DNA of 64,000 nt. Origin: Astragalus membranaceus. Its lineage: Eukaryota > Streptophyta > Magnoliopsida > Fabales > Fabaceae. Of this stretch, positions 23,271 through 35,900 are shown in pieces (position 1 is the first letter of the stretch; the number at the start of each line of letters is the position of its first letter). The notes beneath the pieces are model-generated. The model did not search any database. It worked only from the letters and a program-made list of their open reading frames with translations, and was not told the DNA's origin. The stretch spans positions 112,192,442 through 112,256,441 of the forward strand of contig CM076846.1 of NCBI GenBank assembly GCA_039519185.1. Reading direction: 5' to 3'. The translations under genes and the position numbers were made by a program.

Positions 23271-24977
23271 CTTGCAAGATCATTTTAACTCATCTTTTCC
23301 GCTAGATGATTTTTGGAAAATTTAACCAAACTATCTCTATATCACTTTGTATGGACACATAATCCAGTGCAGCCACTTGGTACGATAGACTCTGAAAAAG
23401 ATTCAAGTTCTGTGAATCCAACAATGACTCCTTTTAAACCTATTGACTTAATGTAGATAAACCAGTTTCAATATTAGTAAAATATTACGCAAGTTGTTAA
23501 CTGAGGCTCTTAAAAGATTGGTTTAGAAACAGATTTTGGAAGATTTCTAAGCTAAGTATACATTCACAGCAGCAATGTAAACTTGAGTAGATTTGGGGAG
23601 ATTTGTTTCTCTGCCTTGGCTTGATCTACTAGGCTTGCAGTGTTCACAGCATCCCCAGTCTTTCTGCTTCCACCCTAGAGAAGCAAACCTAAATAAATTT
23701 CAGGAACAAAAACAGTGTTAGCATATGGTAAACTTTAATGATAGAAATTCTTTTTGGACATCACTTTGCATGAAAATAGGTAGTTTACAGAAATCTGGGG
23801 CAACAGAAGATGATGACATTGGTCTAGAGTTACTCAGAACTATCATGTGTGCAGCAGTTGCAAATAGCAGGTATAGCACAATTTGTTTCACTAGGTCAAA
23901 GGAAGAAGCTACTAGCACAATTTCAATGATCTCTTCGTTGGAAACCTCAATAGCAACCAGAGAAAGTTATCATGCCCGTTCAGAGAAAGTTATGTTAAAT
24001 GTGGTACAAGTATTAGAGGATCTGTCTCCCATTTGAAGCAGAAGGTGGAAGGAACTTTGAATTCTACGCCACCTATAAGTGGGGTTACTTAACTCAAAGG
24101 CAGCATTGAATAGGTTAAAGTATTGCCCCTTCCTTCCACCAAAATTTGAACCACATCTCTCACAGGATGTAAGAAACAATCGACACTGAATATAGTAGCA
24201 TTTTTTTGGGTCAATATATCAAACGTAACACTGAATTGGCTGCCATTACATGTACAGATAATTAGATGGGACAATTTACTTTAGAAACAAAACCAAAAAG
24301 CTAGTTAGGATGTTCCTTGGGTCATTTCCAAATTCTTGCATAAAAACAAATTGTGGACAACTCAATGCGCAAACAGGCCAGTCTTCAATGAATGGGACGC
24401 TGAAAAACATCAGCGTTTCATTTCCAATTTGCATATTATGAAGAAAAAAAGCATTATTATAATACAAATAATACAATCATGGAAACTAAAGAAAAACACT
24501 ACTATAAGCGCTATCTCATAATGAATGTCAATAAAATATAGGAAAAAACTTTGGTCAAGTTCCCTTAGGTTCTGTTCCCTTCACAAAATGGATTAAATTT
24601 CTCTTACTGTCTCCACTCCCAATATCTCCATCCTCTCATAACTGATACTAACAAAACAGTTTTTATCCAATTTTAGGAGAAGAACAACACGAACAGGAGT
24701 TAGGAAACATTACCTAAGTTTTGTCCTAAAATATATGCATAGTAGAAAGCATAGATATGGATTGAGTAATGTGTCATATTTTCCTATCAGTAAAGATTTG
24801 AAAGCACTCAAAAAGCGGAAAAAAAAGAATTATGATTAATGATCTTTGCAAGAACTCCTTGCTATGCTTCCATCATTAATTTCGACTTGGTGGGAAACAC
24901 AAAAACTCAACAAAAGATTAAAAACAGAGAAAAAGGGAACCGAACACAATTTGAGTCAGGGTTTGAATAAAGGAGGC
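23271..24977 (-). repeat. Degenerate gene-derived array, unit 6 (partial)
   Basis: Array sequence resumes here. Minus-strand blocks: VASSFDLVKQIVLYLLFATA and APDFCKLPIFMQSDVQKEF (23718-23918); CGSNFGGRKGQYFNLFNAAF with SNTCTTFNITF (23970-24179); and a block from 24089 to 24274 reading ILVEGRG. The NEQTLGEELLAGK and GKVIQCLLES blocks are absent and begin again in unit 7. All frames are interrupted. Confidence 0.55.
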
Positions 24978-26935
24978 TCAGATTCGCCTTTTCTCAGACA
25001 GGAGAGAAGAGGCTTGCGATGGCTGCGTCAACAACGTCTATGTAAAGTACCACAAGAGTAATTTCACACGGACACGGAGTCACCTTGCCAGCAAACAGCT
25101 CTTCACCCAATGTCTGTTCAATTGCTAAAAACATCACTGCCTTGTTATCAAGAAGAAGAAGAAGAAAAAGAAGAAGAAGAAGCAGATGAAGATACAGAAG
25201 ATCAGAAGGGTATGCATCAAACAAACAAGGTAGAGAGAGAGAGAGAGAGAATGTGTTTGTGTGTATGTATGGAGAGCTGTTTACAAATTTCATTGGGAAG
25301 ATCATTGGCTTGCACAGCCACTCAGAGCGGCAACAGCTCTCAAGACAACCTCATCTCTGAGTGTGGAGCCTCATACTTAAACTAATGCTTAATGAGTGTT
25401 GAGTGTAAATCCTGATATCAGGGTTTTACAGGGAGGCTCAGATTCACCTTTTCACAGTCAAGAAGCAGAAGAGAATAGCCTCACAATGGCTGTGTTACTA
25501 GCATCTGTAGAATGAAACACAATGGTAATTTCCAACAGACACTGAATCACCTTGCCAGGAGCCGGGCTCTTCAACCTACGGACTAATCTAAAAGCTGAAA
25601 ACAACATCACTGCCTCCTTATGTTCTATATCAATAATTAGATTTATGACCAATACAAATCCCATCTTGGAAAAAACTGAACTAAATTCAACATGCATTAT
25701 AAGGCCCAAATATGCCCTAAAAAACAAGACATGAAACCAGGATTGGTTTGATTCTTACTTCCCATCAAACTTCCTTACAGTGACAGAAACTTCAAAGTGA
25801 ATATCTGAAGTTAGTTCAATCCAGTTCAAATATTTCATCTGTTCTCAAGGTCACAGGACAAAGAAAGATTTATATTGACATGTCCTTCAAAGACAGACTA
25901 CGTTAGTTAACCTCATTGAGCTTCAGAATCCTTAAATTCAACAGGCATTATACGGTTCAAAGATGCCCTAAAAAACTAATCTTGATAAGAGAATCATTGT
26001 AAAAGAGACTCACGAACACACTACATGCATATAAAATACCTTTGTAGAAACAAGACCAAGAGTGGAATGACATGCTTCTTCTGAAACCAGTTCCTCTAGA
26101 TGATTGTTGACAAATTTAACCAATCCAGTGCAGCCACTTGGAACGATAGACTCTGAAAAGGATCAAGCTGCTCTAAACAGATTTGTTCACAAACTAGATT
26201 TAGGAAGATTTCTTTGCTTAGCATAAATCCATAGCAGCAATGCAAACTTGCGTAGATGTGGGAAGATTTGTTTCTCTGCCTTGGATTGATGTACAAGGCT
26301 TGTAATGTTCATAGTTTCCTTGGGAGTTAAGGGGGATCACCGCCTGCCCTTTCCTTCTCAGTCTTTGTCCTTCCACCATGGACAAACCATACCTAAATGA
26401 ATTTCAAGACCAAAAATATTATTTGAGTATAATAAACTACAAGGATAGAAATTTTATTGAACGTTGCTTTGCATGAAATCATCTAGTTTGTAGAAATCTG
26501 GGGCACAGAAGATGATAATATGGGTCTCGAGTAACTCAAGTACTATCATGTCTGCAGAAGTAGGAATGGTAAGGATACAGATCTTAGCAAATAGCAGGGT
26601 TATTTAAGTATAGCACTGTTGGTTTTACTAGGTCGAAGGAAGAAGCTACTTGCATGAGTGCATCATTTCAATGATCTCTTCCTTGTTGAAACCATAATAG
26701 CAACCAGAGAAGTTATCATGTCCATTCAAAGATACTATGAACATTCTCTTGCCTTGAAAATCCTAACAAGTTTCTTAGCCAATTTCTCATTCATGCGAGA
26801 AAATAAGAGTTTTTGAGTTTGCGAGAACTTTTTGTATGCCTCCATCATTAAATTTGACTTAGTGGGAAAAACAAAAGTACTACAAAAAAATAGAGAAAGA
26901 GGAACCCAAACAGAGCTTGAGAGGGGCTTGAATAA
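24978..26935 (-). repeat. Degenerate gene-derived array, unit 7
   Basis: Contains the AIEQTLGEELFAGK block (24994-25150), a GAA/AGAAGA stretch and (GA)n tract, the LPNEIC-type block (25270-25350), the HKEAVMLFSAFRLVRRLKSP and GKVIQCLLEIT block (25458-25727), the EELVSEEACHS block (26070-26110) and the FCAPDFYKL block (26480-26550). It is near-identical over long stretches to unit 4 (8405-10164), except that it lacks that unit's internal 230-bp duplication. Confidence 0.6.
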
Positions 26936-27160
26936 ATAAGGCTCAGATTCGCCTTTTTTCAGATAGGAAGGAAGAGGCTTGCAAAGGCTGCGTCAACAGC
27001 ATCTGTGCAAAGTACCACGAGAAATTTCACACAGACACAGAGTCACCTTGCCAGCAAGCAGCTCTTCACCTAATGTCTGTTCATTTGCTAAAAACACCAT
27101 CACTGCCTTGTTATCAATAAGAGGACTATGAAGCAGAAAATTGCCAGCAGTACACTTATG

Positions 27161-27200
<40 letters not shown>

Positions 27201-28440
27201 CTATATTTTCTTTTTTTCTTATTGACAGAGTATGTGTGTGTGTGTGTGGAGAGCTGTTTACAAATTTCATTGGGAAGATCATTGGCTTGCACAGCCACTC
27301 AGAGCGGCAACAACTCTCAAGACAACCCTATCTCTGAGTGTGGAGCCTCTTACTTAAACTAATGACTAATGAGTTAAAGTGTAAACGCTGATCACAAGGT
27401 TTCAAAGGGAGGCTCAGATTCACCTTTTCACAGGCAAGTGGCAGAAGAGAAGAGCCTCACAATGGCTGCGTTATCAGCATATGTAGAATGTACCACAATG
27501 GTACTTTCCAACAGACACTGAATCACCTTGCCAGGACTCGGGCTCTTCAACCTGTTGTCTGATCTAAAAGCTGAAAACAACATCACTGCCTCTTTATGTT
27601 CTCTACCAAAGTGAATATCTAGAGTTAGTTTAATCCAGTTCAAATGTTTGATCTACTCTCAAGGTCACAAGACAAAGAAAGATTTATATTGACATGTCCT
27701 TCAAAGACTAATTTCTTTAATTATGACACCTCATTGAGTTTCAGAGGCCCTAAGTTAAACATGCATTAGAAGGCTCAAAGATACCCTAAAAATAACTACT
27801 TTTGCTGATACATTTTCTTAAGGTTGTTGATATCACATATAAGTTAAGGATCAAAGATACCCTAAAAACTAATTCTGCAATTAAATAGTTGAAACGATAG
27901 AGAATATGAAATTATAAATTATTGCAAAAACAAATCATAGTGCCAGAATGATTCATTATCATAATAAGCTACTTACAAAGCCACATGTTCTTTCACTTGC
28001 ATGCAGCATATTTCCCAAAAGTTTTCTTGGTTCGTAGCATGAGGACATTGTTCATACATTCCTCAATCTATAAATTTCCTGAAAAATAAATAATTAATAT
28101 TAAAATAGATGAAAAGCAGCTTCTTAATTTCAAGCAGGCCAAAATTTTCAGTTTGAAATCTGAAATAGACAACTTCTTCTCACCTGTATCTCACTGGTTT
28201 AAAAATGATTTAACCCTCATGTGAAATGATAAGTAACAGATTAACAGGAAAATAGAAAAAAAAAAGCTCTAGGCAACAGAAAATCATTGTAAAAGAGACA
28301 TTTAAAGTACCTAAGCAGAGTAGCACCATCCACCGCTTTCTCTTCAACGTTATAGATTTCCGGCACCTGTTTCAGTGTGGTGGTGGGGTACTAGGTCTCC
28401 GGTGGAATGCAATGAAGTATTTCAGGCTTTTCTTAGTATT
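26936..28440 (-). repeat. Degenerate gene-derived array, unit 8, with possible first exon
   Basis: The NEQTLGEELLAGK block (26993-27120), a long GA tract (about 27165-27199), the LPNEICKQLS block (27258-27300) and the HKEAVMLFSAFRSDNRL with GKVIQCLLES block (27428-27643). At the far right (28320-28370) the minus strand reads EIYNVEEKAVDGATLLR followed by GTACTTT, a plausible first exon and splice donor. If so, transcription of the source gene ran from about 28.4 kb leftward. Internal stops make this copy unlikely to encode a protein. Confidence 0.55.
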
Positions 28441-28472
28441 GGGCTTGGATAACTTGTTTTTGAAACACTTAA

Positions 28473-31400
28473 CAGGGCGTTTGGACGGGGCATTTGAAAA
28501 TTCTAGGGAATTTTAAATTCTTGGCAATTCAAATGCATCAATAGAAATACTTTTATTTTCAAAATTATTTGTTTGGATGAAATAATTGAAATTCTTCGTT
28601 CTTAAAATTTCTTGTTTGGATAGAGTAATTAAAATTCTTCAATTTTTTATATTTTTAAAATTCTCACTTTACACAAGGGTCGAATGACATGCAAGTTCAA
28701 CAACCGACAGAACCGACACACCGGATGTCGGGCCCGATCCACCAGATATCGGGCCCTACCCACCGGGAGTGGATTGGTCCAGATGGATCTATTCGACCTA
28801 CCGACCACACTGATTTTTTCTCACGACTTTTCTTCAAATGAACTCACTATACCCTCTTTATCCCTTCAAATGAAATGCCCAACAAATTCACCATACTCAT
28901 TAATCACAATTCGTTTTATTACTATCGGGTTCCCCCCTCCTCTCCTTCAACCAAGTCTAGGTTCTTATTACACTTGTGAGTTCATACATAATTAAATCTC
29001 AAAAAAGACCTCATGCGCATCAAAAAGCTCACCAGACTCATTAATCACAATTCCATGTACGTATAAATTCTATCTTGTTTTCTACATAGAATGTCATATA
29101 CAAAAAATATGGTTCACGTTGAAAATGTCATATACACAAATATAAATCGTATATCTATTAGTCCTTCACATTTTTTTTTGGACAAACATAAATCCTTCAT
29201 AAGGAGAATATCTTTTACACAAATATAAACTATATATATCTACTATGTAATCTTTCACAAGAAATATGTTGTCCGGAACAATATAGTTGCATGGTCCAAC
29301 TCTGAGTTTCCTCAAGCTTTGCCAACAAGACCACAACAATGCCGGTGTCTGCAACACCAATGATCACAACCTATGAGATTCATCATACCTAATGGCACAC
29401 GAGCATCAAAATATCAATTATGAAGTACAAAGAACCAATAGTTATAAATTCAGTCTGATAATTCACTCTGATACTTAGCAGCTACTTAATAAACTCAATC
29501 TGGAAATGTACAAGTAAAAATATATGCATCATAATTTTGCAACCACATCTATAATTTTGCAACCACACTTGAACAGCTGTAACCACATCTATAGCACCGG
29601 TTATTACCCCTTCCCTTTGTTGATTGGCTAACTCTCCATCGGTAGCGGATAGAAGCTGCAAGTCTTCAACCTCTAAAATTGGGTCACTCTTTTTTTCATC
29701 TATTATAAAATTTTGCAATATGAAACAAGCATTAATAATTCTTATTTGTGTTCTTATATCAAAAAATGAAGGAGTTCTTAGTATACTCCATCTTTTTTTC
29801 AATACCCCAAATGATCTTTCAATTACATTCCTTGCAATTGCATGACGAAGATTGAACAACTCCTTGTAATTTTGAGGGGTGTTTCCAATCCATTCATTGA
29901 GATGATATCTAGTCCCTCGATAAGGTGCCAAAAACCCCGGGCCATTTGTATACCCCGCATCCACAAGAAAGTATTTACCTACAATGGTTTTCCCAGAGCA
30001 AAGAACAAAAATCATATAGCTGTATTCTATGCACTAAACAAATAAAGTATCACCATTTTCATGATATTACCATTTGGAACTTGAAGGCAGTTTTGACGAC
30101 GTAAAGCGTCTCGCAATACTCGAGAATCTCCTGCAGACCCTTCCCATCCAGGTAACACATAAATGTACCTTAAATCCGGACCACAAACTCCTAACACATT
30201 CATTGTTATATCACCCTTTCTATTACGATATCTAGGCCTATCTTCTGCAGCAACTGTTACAGGAATATGTGTCCCATCAAGTGCTCCAATTGAATTCTAA
30301 AAACATTCCAAAATTACACCAAATTACAACAACTATAGTTAATTCCAATGCCTTATAATTACTTAAAAAAATGATAAAATTACCTCAAACCATCTCCATT
30401 TATATGCCTGAGTCCTCTAAATTATAATCATGAAACATCAAATATTCCTTGCTCACTTTCATAACAGCCCGTAGGACATTATTGAATTGCCTACTTATTG
30501 TTTCTTTAGATCTGCAATAACTAAACTCCACAACTCTATACTTTAGGTTGTGAGCGAGGATATACAAAAACATCGCCACGGCCTCAGTTGTGGGGACATT
30601 TTTTGTTCTCACTAACCCCCCTTTCTCTTGTAAAATTCTACAAAGCTTAGAAAATGCTCTTTTACTAACTCTTAGTTGATCAATGCAATCGCTTTCCTTT
30701 TCCCTATATAGGCGATTAAGGAAATCGCGTTTCTCCAATTCCCAATTCCGAGCAGGTTCTTTAACTAGATATGTGTCATGATACCAAGCCATAAAACACA
30801 ACAACCTAATAATGACGCAAACAACGACGAATGTTTCCTCAAGCTCTACCAACTCTTCATCTTGTTTACGTTTTCTTGAAGCATTAACTACACTAGTGTC
30901 CATTTCTTGAAATCAATAATCAAATAGCAAACGAGATGAAGGGGAATGATTCTGCTAAAAATTTCAGCTGCTGCACACATAAAGATTAAAGAAAGGGAAT
31001 GATTCTGCTAAAAATCTTTCATGAGAACATGCCTTTGTAACAATAATCAAATAGCAAACGAGAAGTCTTAACAAAAGACAACTAGATTCACATAGCAAAC
31101 TAACAAGATACATAATGCCTAGATACATAACTAGATTCAGCTTGCAATTTCCAATGTTTCAAATACTAGTTAAACAATAACACCATACTGTACAATAAAA
31201 AAGGCCAGTTCAGGTATTCATCTATTTGCTCATAACAGTACAGTCATCTATTTGTTCAGAACTGTGTAACAGCATAATCATTTAGCAAATAATTGCTTTT
31301 GGAGATGATTGCATCTGCATTATTTATTATTACTAACTGTGTAACAAAAAGAAGTACATGAAGATTCAAATTCTAATTATACATAACATATATGTATATG

Positions 31401-32239
31401 TATTTGAAAATTTTATTATAATACTACAGACACTAATGCAATACTACAGACATACAAGTTTTATATTCCCAGCTATATAGTGCAAAAAGCTTGTGAATAC
31501 ATCATAAATCAAGACAATAATACAATCGCTATAGACAATAATACAATTCCCAGCTTGCAATTCAAAGCAACAATCACTATAAGAAAACAATCTAAGCTAT
31601 ATTGTTCAATACACCACTACAGAAATTGTTCAAAACGATTCAACTAGAAGTTACCTGCTCAAATCAGATCTGAGACGACGCACAGGTGAATCGAGAGAAA
31701 AAAAGCGCACAGTGACGAAGATGTCTTCTGCGAGGAATCGAGGATGAGAAGGAAGCAAATATTGATACATAAATCAATTGATATTAAATCAAAAGCAACA
31801 ATTACCTGCAGTGGACGAAGAGGAATCTGTGATTCTGCAACTGAAGGAAGAGGAATCTCAAATGGAGGAAGAGGAATCTCGAATTTGTCTCAAATCTGTC
31901 TCAAATCGAAACTCTAGACGAAGATTCATGAGCGAAATTCATGAGAGAAGTGGTGGATCCATGAGTTTCAGAGAGTGAAAAGTTTCAGAGAGTGAAATTC
32001 ATGAGAGGAATTAGAAAGGTTCAGAGTGAACGCGAGACCGAGAGAGGAATTAGAAAATTCACTCTAATTAGCTGTCATTTTAATTTCATCATTTTTACCC
32101 TCTACAAAATACTTCTTAAAAATTCATCAATTTAAAAATTCTGTTTATTTTTTTCCAAACAAGATATTTTAAAGCAAAGTATTTTAATTACACTCAAAAA
32201 TTACATTACCCTCTACAAATACCCTATCCAAACACACCC
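28473..32239 (-). mobile_element. PIF/Harbinger transposon with TAA target duplication
   Basis: A 3,767-bp element. The left end is CAGGGCGTTTGGACGGGGC and the right end in reverse complement is GGGTGTGTTTGGATAGGG, imperfect inverted termini of PIF/Harbinger type. TAA is present on both sides (28470-28472 and 32240-32242). Sequence around 13380-13490 matches the joined flanks without the element, which supports the boundaries. The interior holds a DDE transposase gene on the minus strand. A Myb/SANT-like second protein, usual for the superfamily, was not found. Confidence 0.85.
29482..30903 (-). pseudogene. Harbinger DDE transposase, three exons, one apparent frameshift
   Basis: Exon 1 (30384-30903) starts MDTSVVNASRKRKQDEE and carries a helix-turn-helix-like region (FSKLCRILQEKGGLVRTKNV, then SRQFNNVLRAVMKVSKEYL). 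Exon 2 (30071-30296) carries GALDGTHIPVTVAAEDRPRY with the first catalytic Asp, and LPGWEGSAGDSRVLRDAL. Exon 3 (29482-29978) carries KYFLVDAGYTNGPGFLAPYR with the second Asp and IARNVIERSFGVLKKRWSIL with the catalytic Glu. Introns 29979-30070 and 30297-30383 have GT/AG ends and keep frame. Near the end of exon 1 the frame goes to a stop (NLEDSGI), while the family-like ending AYKWRWFE lies one frame over, so one small indel probably breaks the protein. All three catalytic residues survive; a frameshift or an unusual splice decides whether it is active. Confidence 0.85.
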
Positions 32240-32242
32240 TAA

Positions 32243-32982
32243 GGAAATTATTAAAAACACCCCCAGAATTGTTGTCATACATCTTTTTCCTCTTTTTCCT
32301 ATTTTTAATTGTACTGGAAAGACAATATGCTTTTTTCCCTTTTCCTATTCTTTTTGTACCGAAAAGACGTCATTGAAGGAACAAAGATAGTGTTTGGAAC
32401 CACGTTTCAAACCACGTCAAATCCGAAGCTGCAACAAGTAGCATATCGATCGTGCATTTGGAGGCCTTTTGCCGCAGTCCCAAACACACTGTAAGTACAA
32501 TATGTGGGACTTGAAACTGGCTGAATTATTCACTCCAACTCATAAGCCAAGTGAACACAAGAATCAAAGAAAATATATGCATTAGCATGTGTTTGGTTTG
32601 GCGTTTGAGCCTTCAAACTCACGTCTAGTGGTGCTTTCGCCGTGATATTTTAGAAGCTACAAAACTAAACTTCTACACAAACGTGGAAATGCTAACGTGA
32701 TTTTGAGTTACTATTAGTTAGCTGATAATTGATCATCACTTTATCTTTCGGGTACACACATATATATAAGGTTACCAATTGTAATTATTCATTCATGTGG
32801 ATTTTCTCTTGACTTATCAATGACAGAGTTTTCTCTATGCATTTTCCTTTCTTTTCTGGTCAATAAATATGGAGATTAACAAAGTTTACATGGTATCAGT
32901 TGCTAGTATGGTCTACAAAAATATCCAGCATTCCCCTGCCTGCACCCTGCACCCTGCACCCTGCACATTCTAAAGTCAATAC
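32243..32982. other. Intergenic region with MITE-like and copia-like remnants
   Basis: No gene. Bases 32390-32500 and 32585-32760 carry GTTTGGAACCACGTTT and AACGTG-type motifs in both orientations, as in a decayed MITE. Near 32888 TTTACATGGTATCAG resembles the end of a copia-type LTR followed by the primer-binding site complementary to initiator tRNA-Met, but no matching second LTR is present. A TGCACCC triplication lies at 32941-32965. The left edge is the Harbinger target site. Confidence 0.35.
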
Positions 32983-35900
32983 TCAATAGAAGTTATTGGG
33001 TTTTCCAATTTTGATATTCTGCTCGGCAAGGTATCCTGTGATGGCATTCTTCTGCCAGCTCTTGAAACTCCTGCAGCAAAACAAAGCACTTATTTAGGAT
33101 ACACATTAACTTGAGTGAAAAAAAATGCATTCAGGTGTATTTGAAATGTCATAGCCAGAATTGTCTTGACACATCTAAAATAAGTAAGTTATTAAAGAGC
33201 ACGGTGAACTGTTTAGCAGTCAACCACCAAATAGAATTCAGTTACTGCTTTGATGCATGCAAACCTACAACTGATTGCAGAAGGATAATATAGTCATTAA
33301 GCTCACTTTTGGTCAAGATGTGCAAGAATTTCGCCACCAGGAAAAGCAGACCTAGTGGCCTCATAAGCAGCTTTTATAGACTCTCTCCATGTCCCTCCAA
33401 TCTCCATATTTGTTTCTCCTTTTGACTGGTTTGGATCTTCCATTGGTATTGAATATCCAGAAAGTAGGTGACCAACCCAAACATCATTTTTCCTACATTG
33501 CAAAAGTAAAGGAGGTATATATATTCATATTTCATTTATGCAAAACATGTATCCACGAGAATATTTAATGCATTTATTTTTAAATAATTGAAATCTTAAA
33601 AGGAAAACGGTTTATATGTTAATAAATATTCAAAATTACTCAAATTAAAGAGGCTGAGGATAGTTTCTAACTTCACTTTGACATAATCAGAAAATTGAAT
33701 TATAAAGAGAAGCCAATTCACTAAAAATGACTACTTACAATACTACATCCATATGCCGAGGCACATAATGTCCACCACCTATTCCAAGAAGGACTTTCTT
33801 CTTATCACTTTCCCTGTAAGAGTGTGAGAGTTAGATTCAAGTTAGAAAATACTCACCAATTGTAGAAGGAGGTTCTAATCACATAAACGAAACAAACCTA
33901 GTTTTTTCTCAAACTAGTGCATAATCATACAATATCAACATAAGAACAATTTATTGTGTGGAAAGGATAATATAATCCACCACAACAAAAAAATTGAAAT
34001 CACAGAACAGGACCATATGTTAAACATATATTGCACATCGTAAAACAGATGGAGTGCAACGCTACCAGAAAAGACACGTGAAAGATGTGAAGGCCTCATA
34101 TAAATACCAAAGACCAATGAATATGCCAACTAACATCATTACATTTATTCAACTTCTTGGCATAGTCACTTTACCTGTTCCAGTTTCCAACATCAGTCCC
34201 TCCTCCAAGTCCAAGTCCTTCCCATACTAACTGTAACAAACCAAACAATATCATTTCAGTAAAGAAAATAACATATTACCAACCAAATGCCCATGCAAAG
34301 CAACTAAGGTGCGTTTGAAAGAGCTTATATACAACTTATCTTATGCCATCAGCACTGGTGTGCGTATTGGTGACTGTGAGAGCATATAAAATAGCTTATG
34401 ACATGTATTTCACTAAGCTTCACAATAGCTTATGAAAACAACTTACAACTTATATGAAAATAGTTTAACCACATTCCTTCTTTGATAATAGAAATAACTT
34501 ATACATAAATGCTTATCTGATAATCACTTATTTAATAAGCACTTAATTAAGTTGTTTACCCAAACATACCCTTAGTTTTTTGTAAAAGAATGTATCCATA
34601 CAGGGAAACCTTACATATTGATGCAAAAGGTATGGAAAAGTATAAAAGTCCACTAAACCTTAGCCATAACTTGAGCAGCATCTTGTCTCTTCCAATAATC
34701 TTCAGTACTACCTACCAGAACAGAAAGCCAATTGTTACACTAAGTTCAAAATGTAGTAACTGTTAACAGCTTCTGGTGTAGTGTAACTGAAGAATGAAGT
34801 TTAGTAGCTACAAACTTTTTCAAAATAAAGTAAAAAAATGTGCTTATCGAGAAAATAGTATCTATACGAATAACTCAATAAATGTGAACATGGATGAAAT
34901 ACCAAGGATGATGGATGAAAGCGGAAAGGAGTGATCAGGCATCAAAAGGACTAGACTAAGATTGATAATAGGAAATGCTTTTTATCGCAAAACTTCTGTC
35001 GTGAAACGGTCGTCGAACTTTTCCTATTTGCTAAGATCCCATGTATCTTGCAAATCTTTTCACTGACCACTTTTCCTTCTGTCTAAAAATCTGCCACGTA
35101 CACATTTTCTATATATAGCACCACTATTGATAATATGGGACAAAAAAGAACCGTGAAAAGAGGGATCGGGTTGGATTGGAGGAGAGAGGATTGAGTGAGG
35201 AAGGACCAAAGGATGGGTTGGCAATTTCTTGCCACAAAGTAAGTAAAATCTAGCATCAAACTGTACGGATAATGCCAGAAATATTATCAAATTATGTTGT
35301 TTAACAACTTCAGCCAGTCTAGACTTCCCTAATACAAGCAAAGATACCCTTAACACACAAATAAAATATTAAACTAAAACGATACGGCTTATTCGAATGC
35401 TTCATTTATTGTTCTTTTGGCATCCAATATCTTGTTTCCCATTGAATGAAACCTACAAAAAGATAGAATTTTCTTTGCAAATAGCTTGCACTTTCACAGG
35501 TGAAAAGATGAATATGAATCGAAAAGGATATTAATCTAGAAAATAAAGACAAACTTAATTTGAAAACCAAATAATGAAAGACGCAGAGACTTGACACCAT
35601 TTTCATGATACATATGACAACAACTAGAGTATGAACCGTTCTTATAACACGTGAATGATAATATGATACATCAAATCCATCAATCTGAAATACATGTTTG
35701 AGGAAGGAAAGAACACTCACCAATCTCCAAAAACATGCTTGGCTTATTTGTCAATGGTCCATGATGAGTAGCCTCCAAAGTAATCTAATTTGAGGAAACA
35801 GAAAACAGTTATGCAAGAAAATCTCTTCAAAATTGAAAACACATATTTAATACACAATATAACAGAAGTCATTTTCTCCAATTGAAAGCAAGCCATGTAG

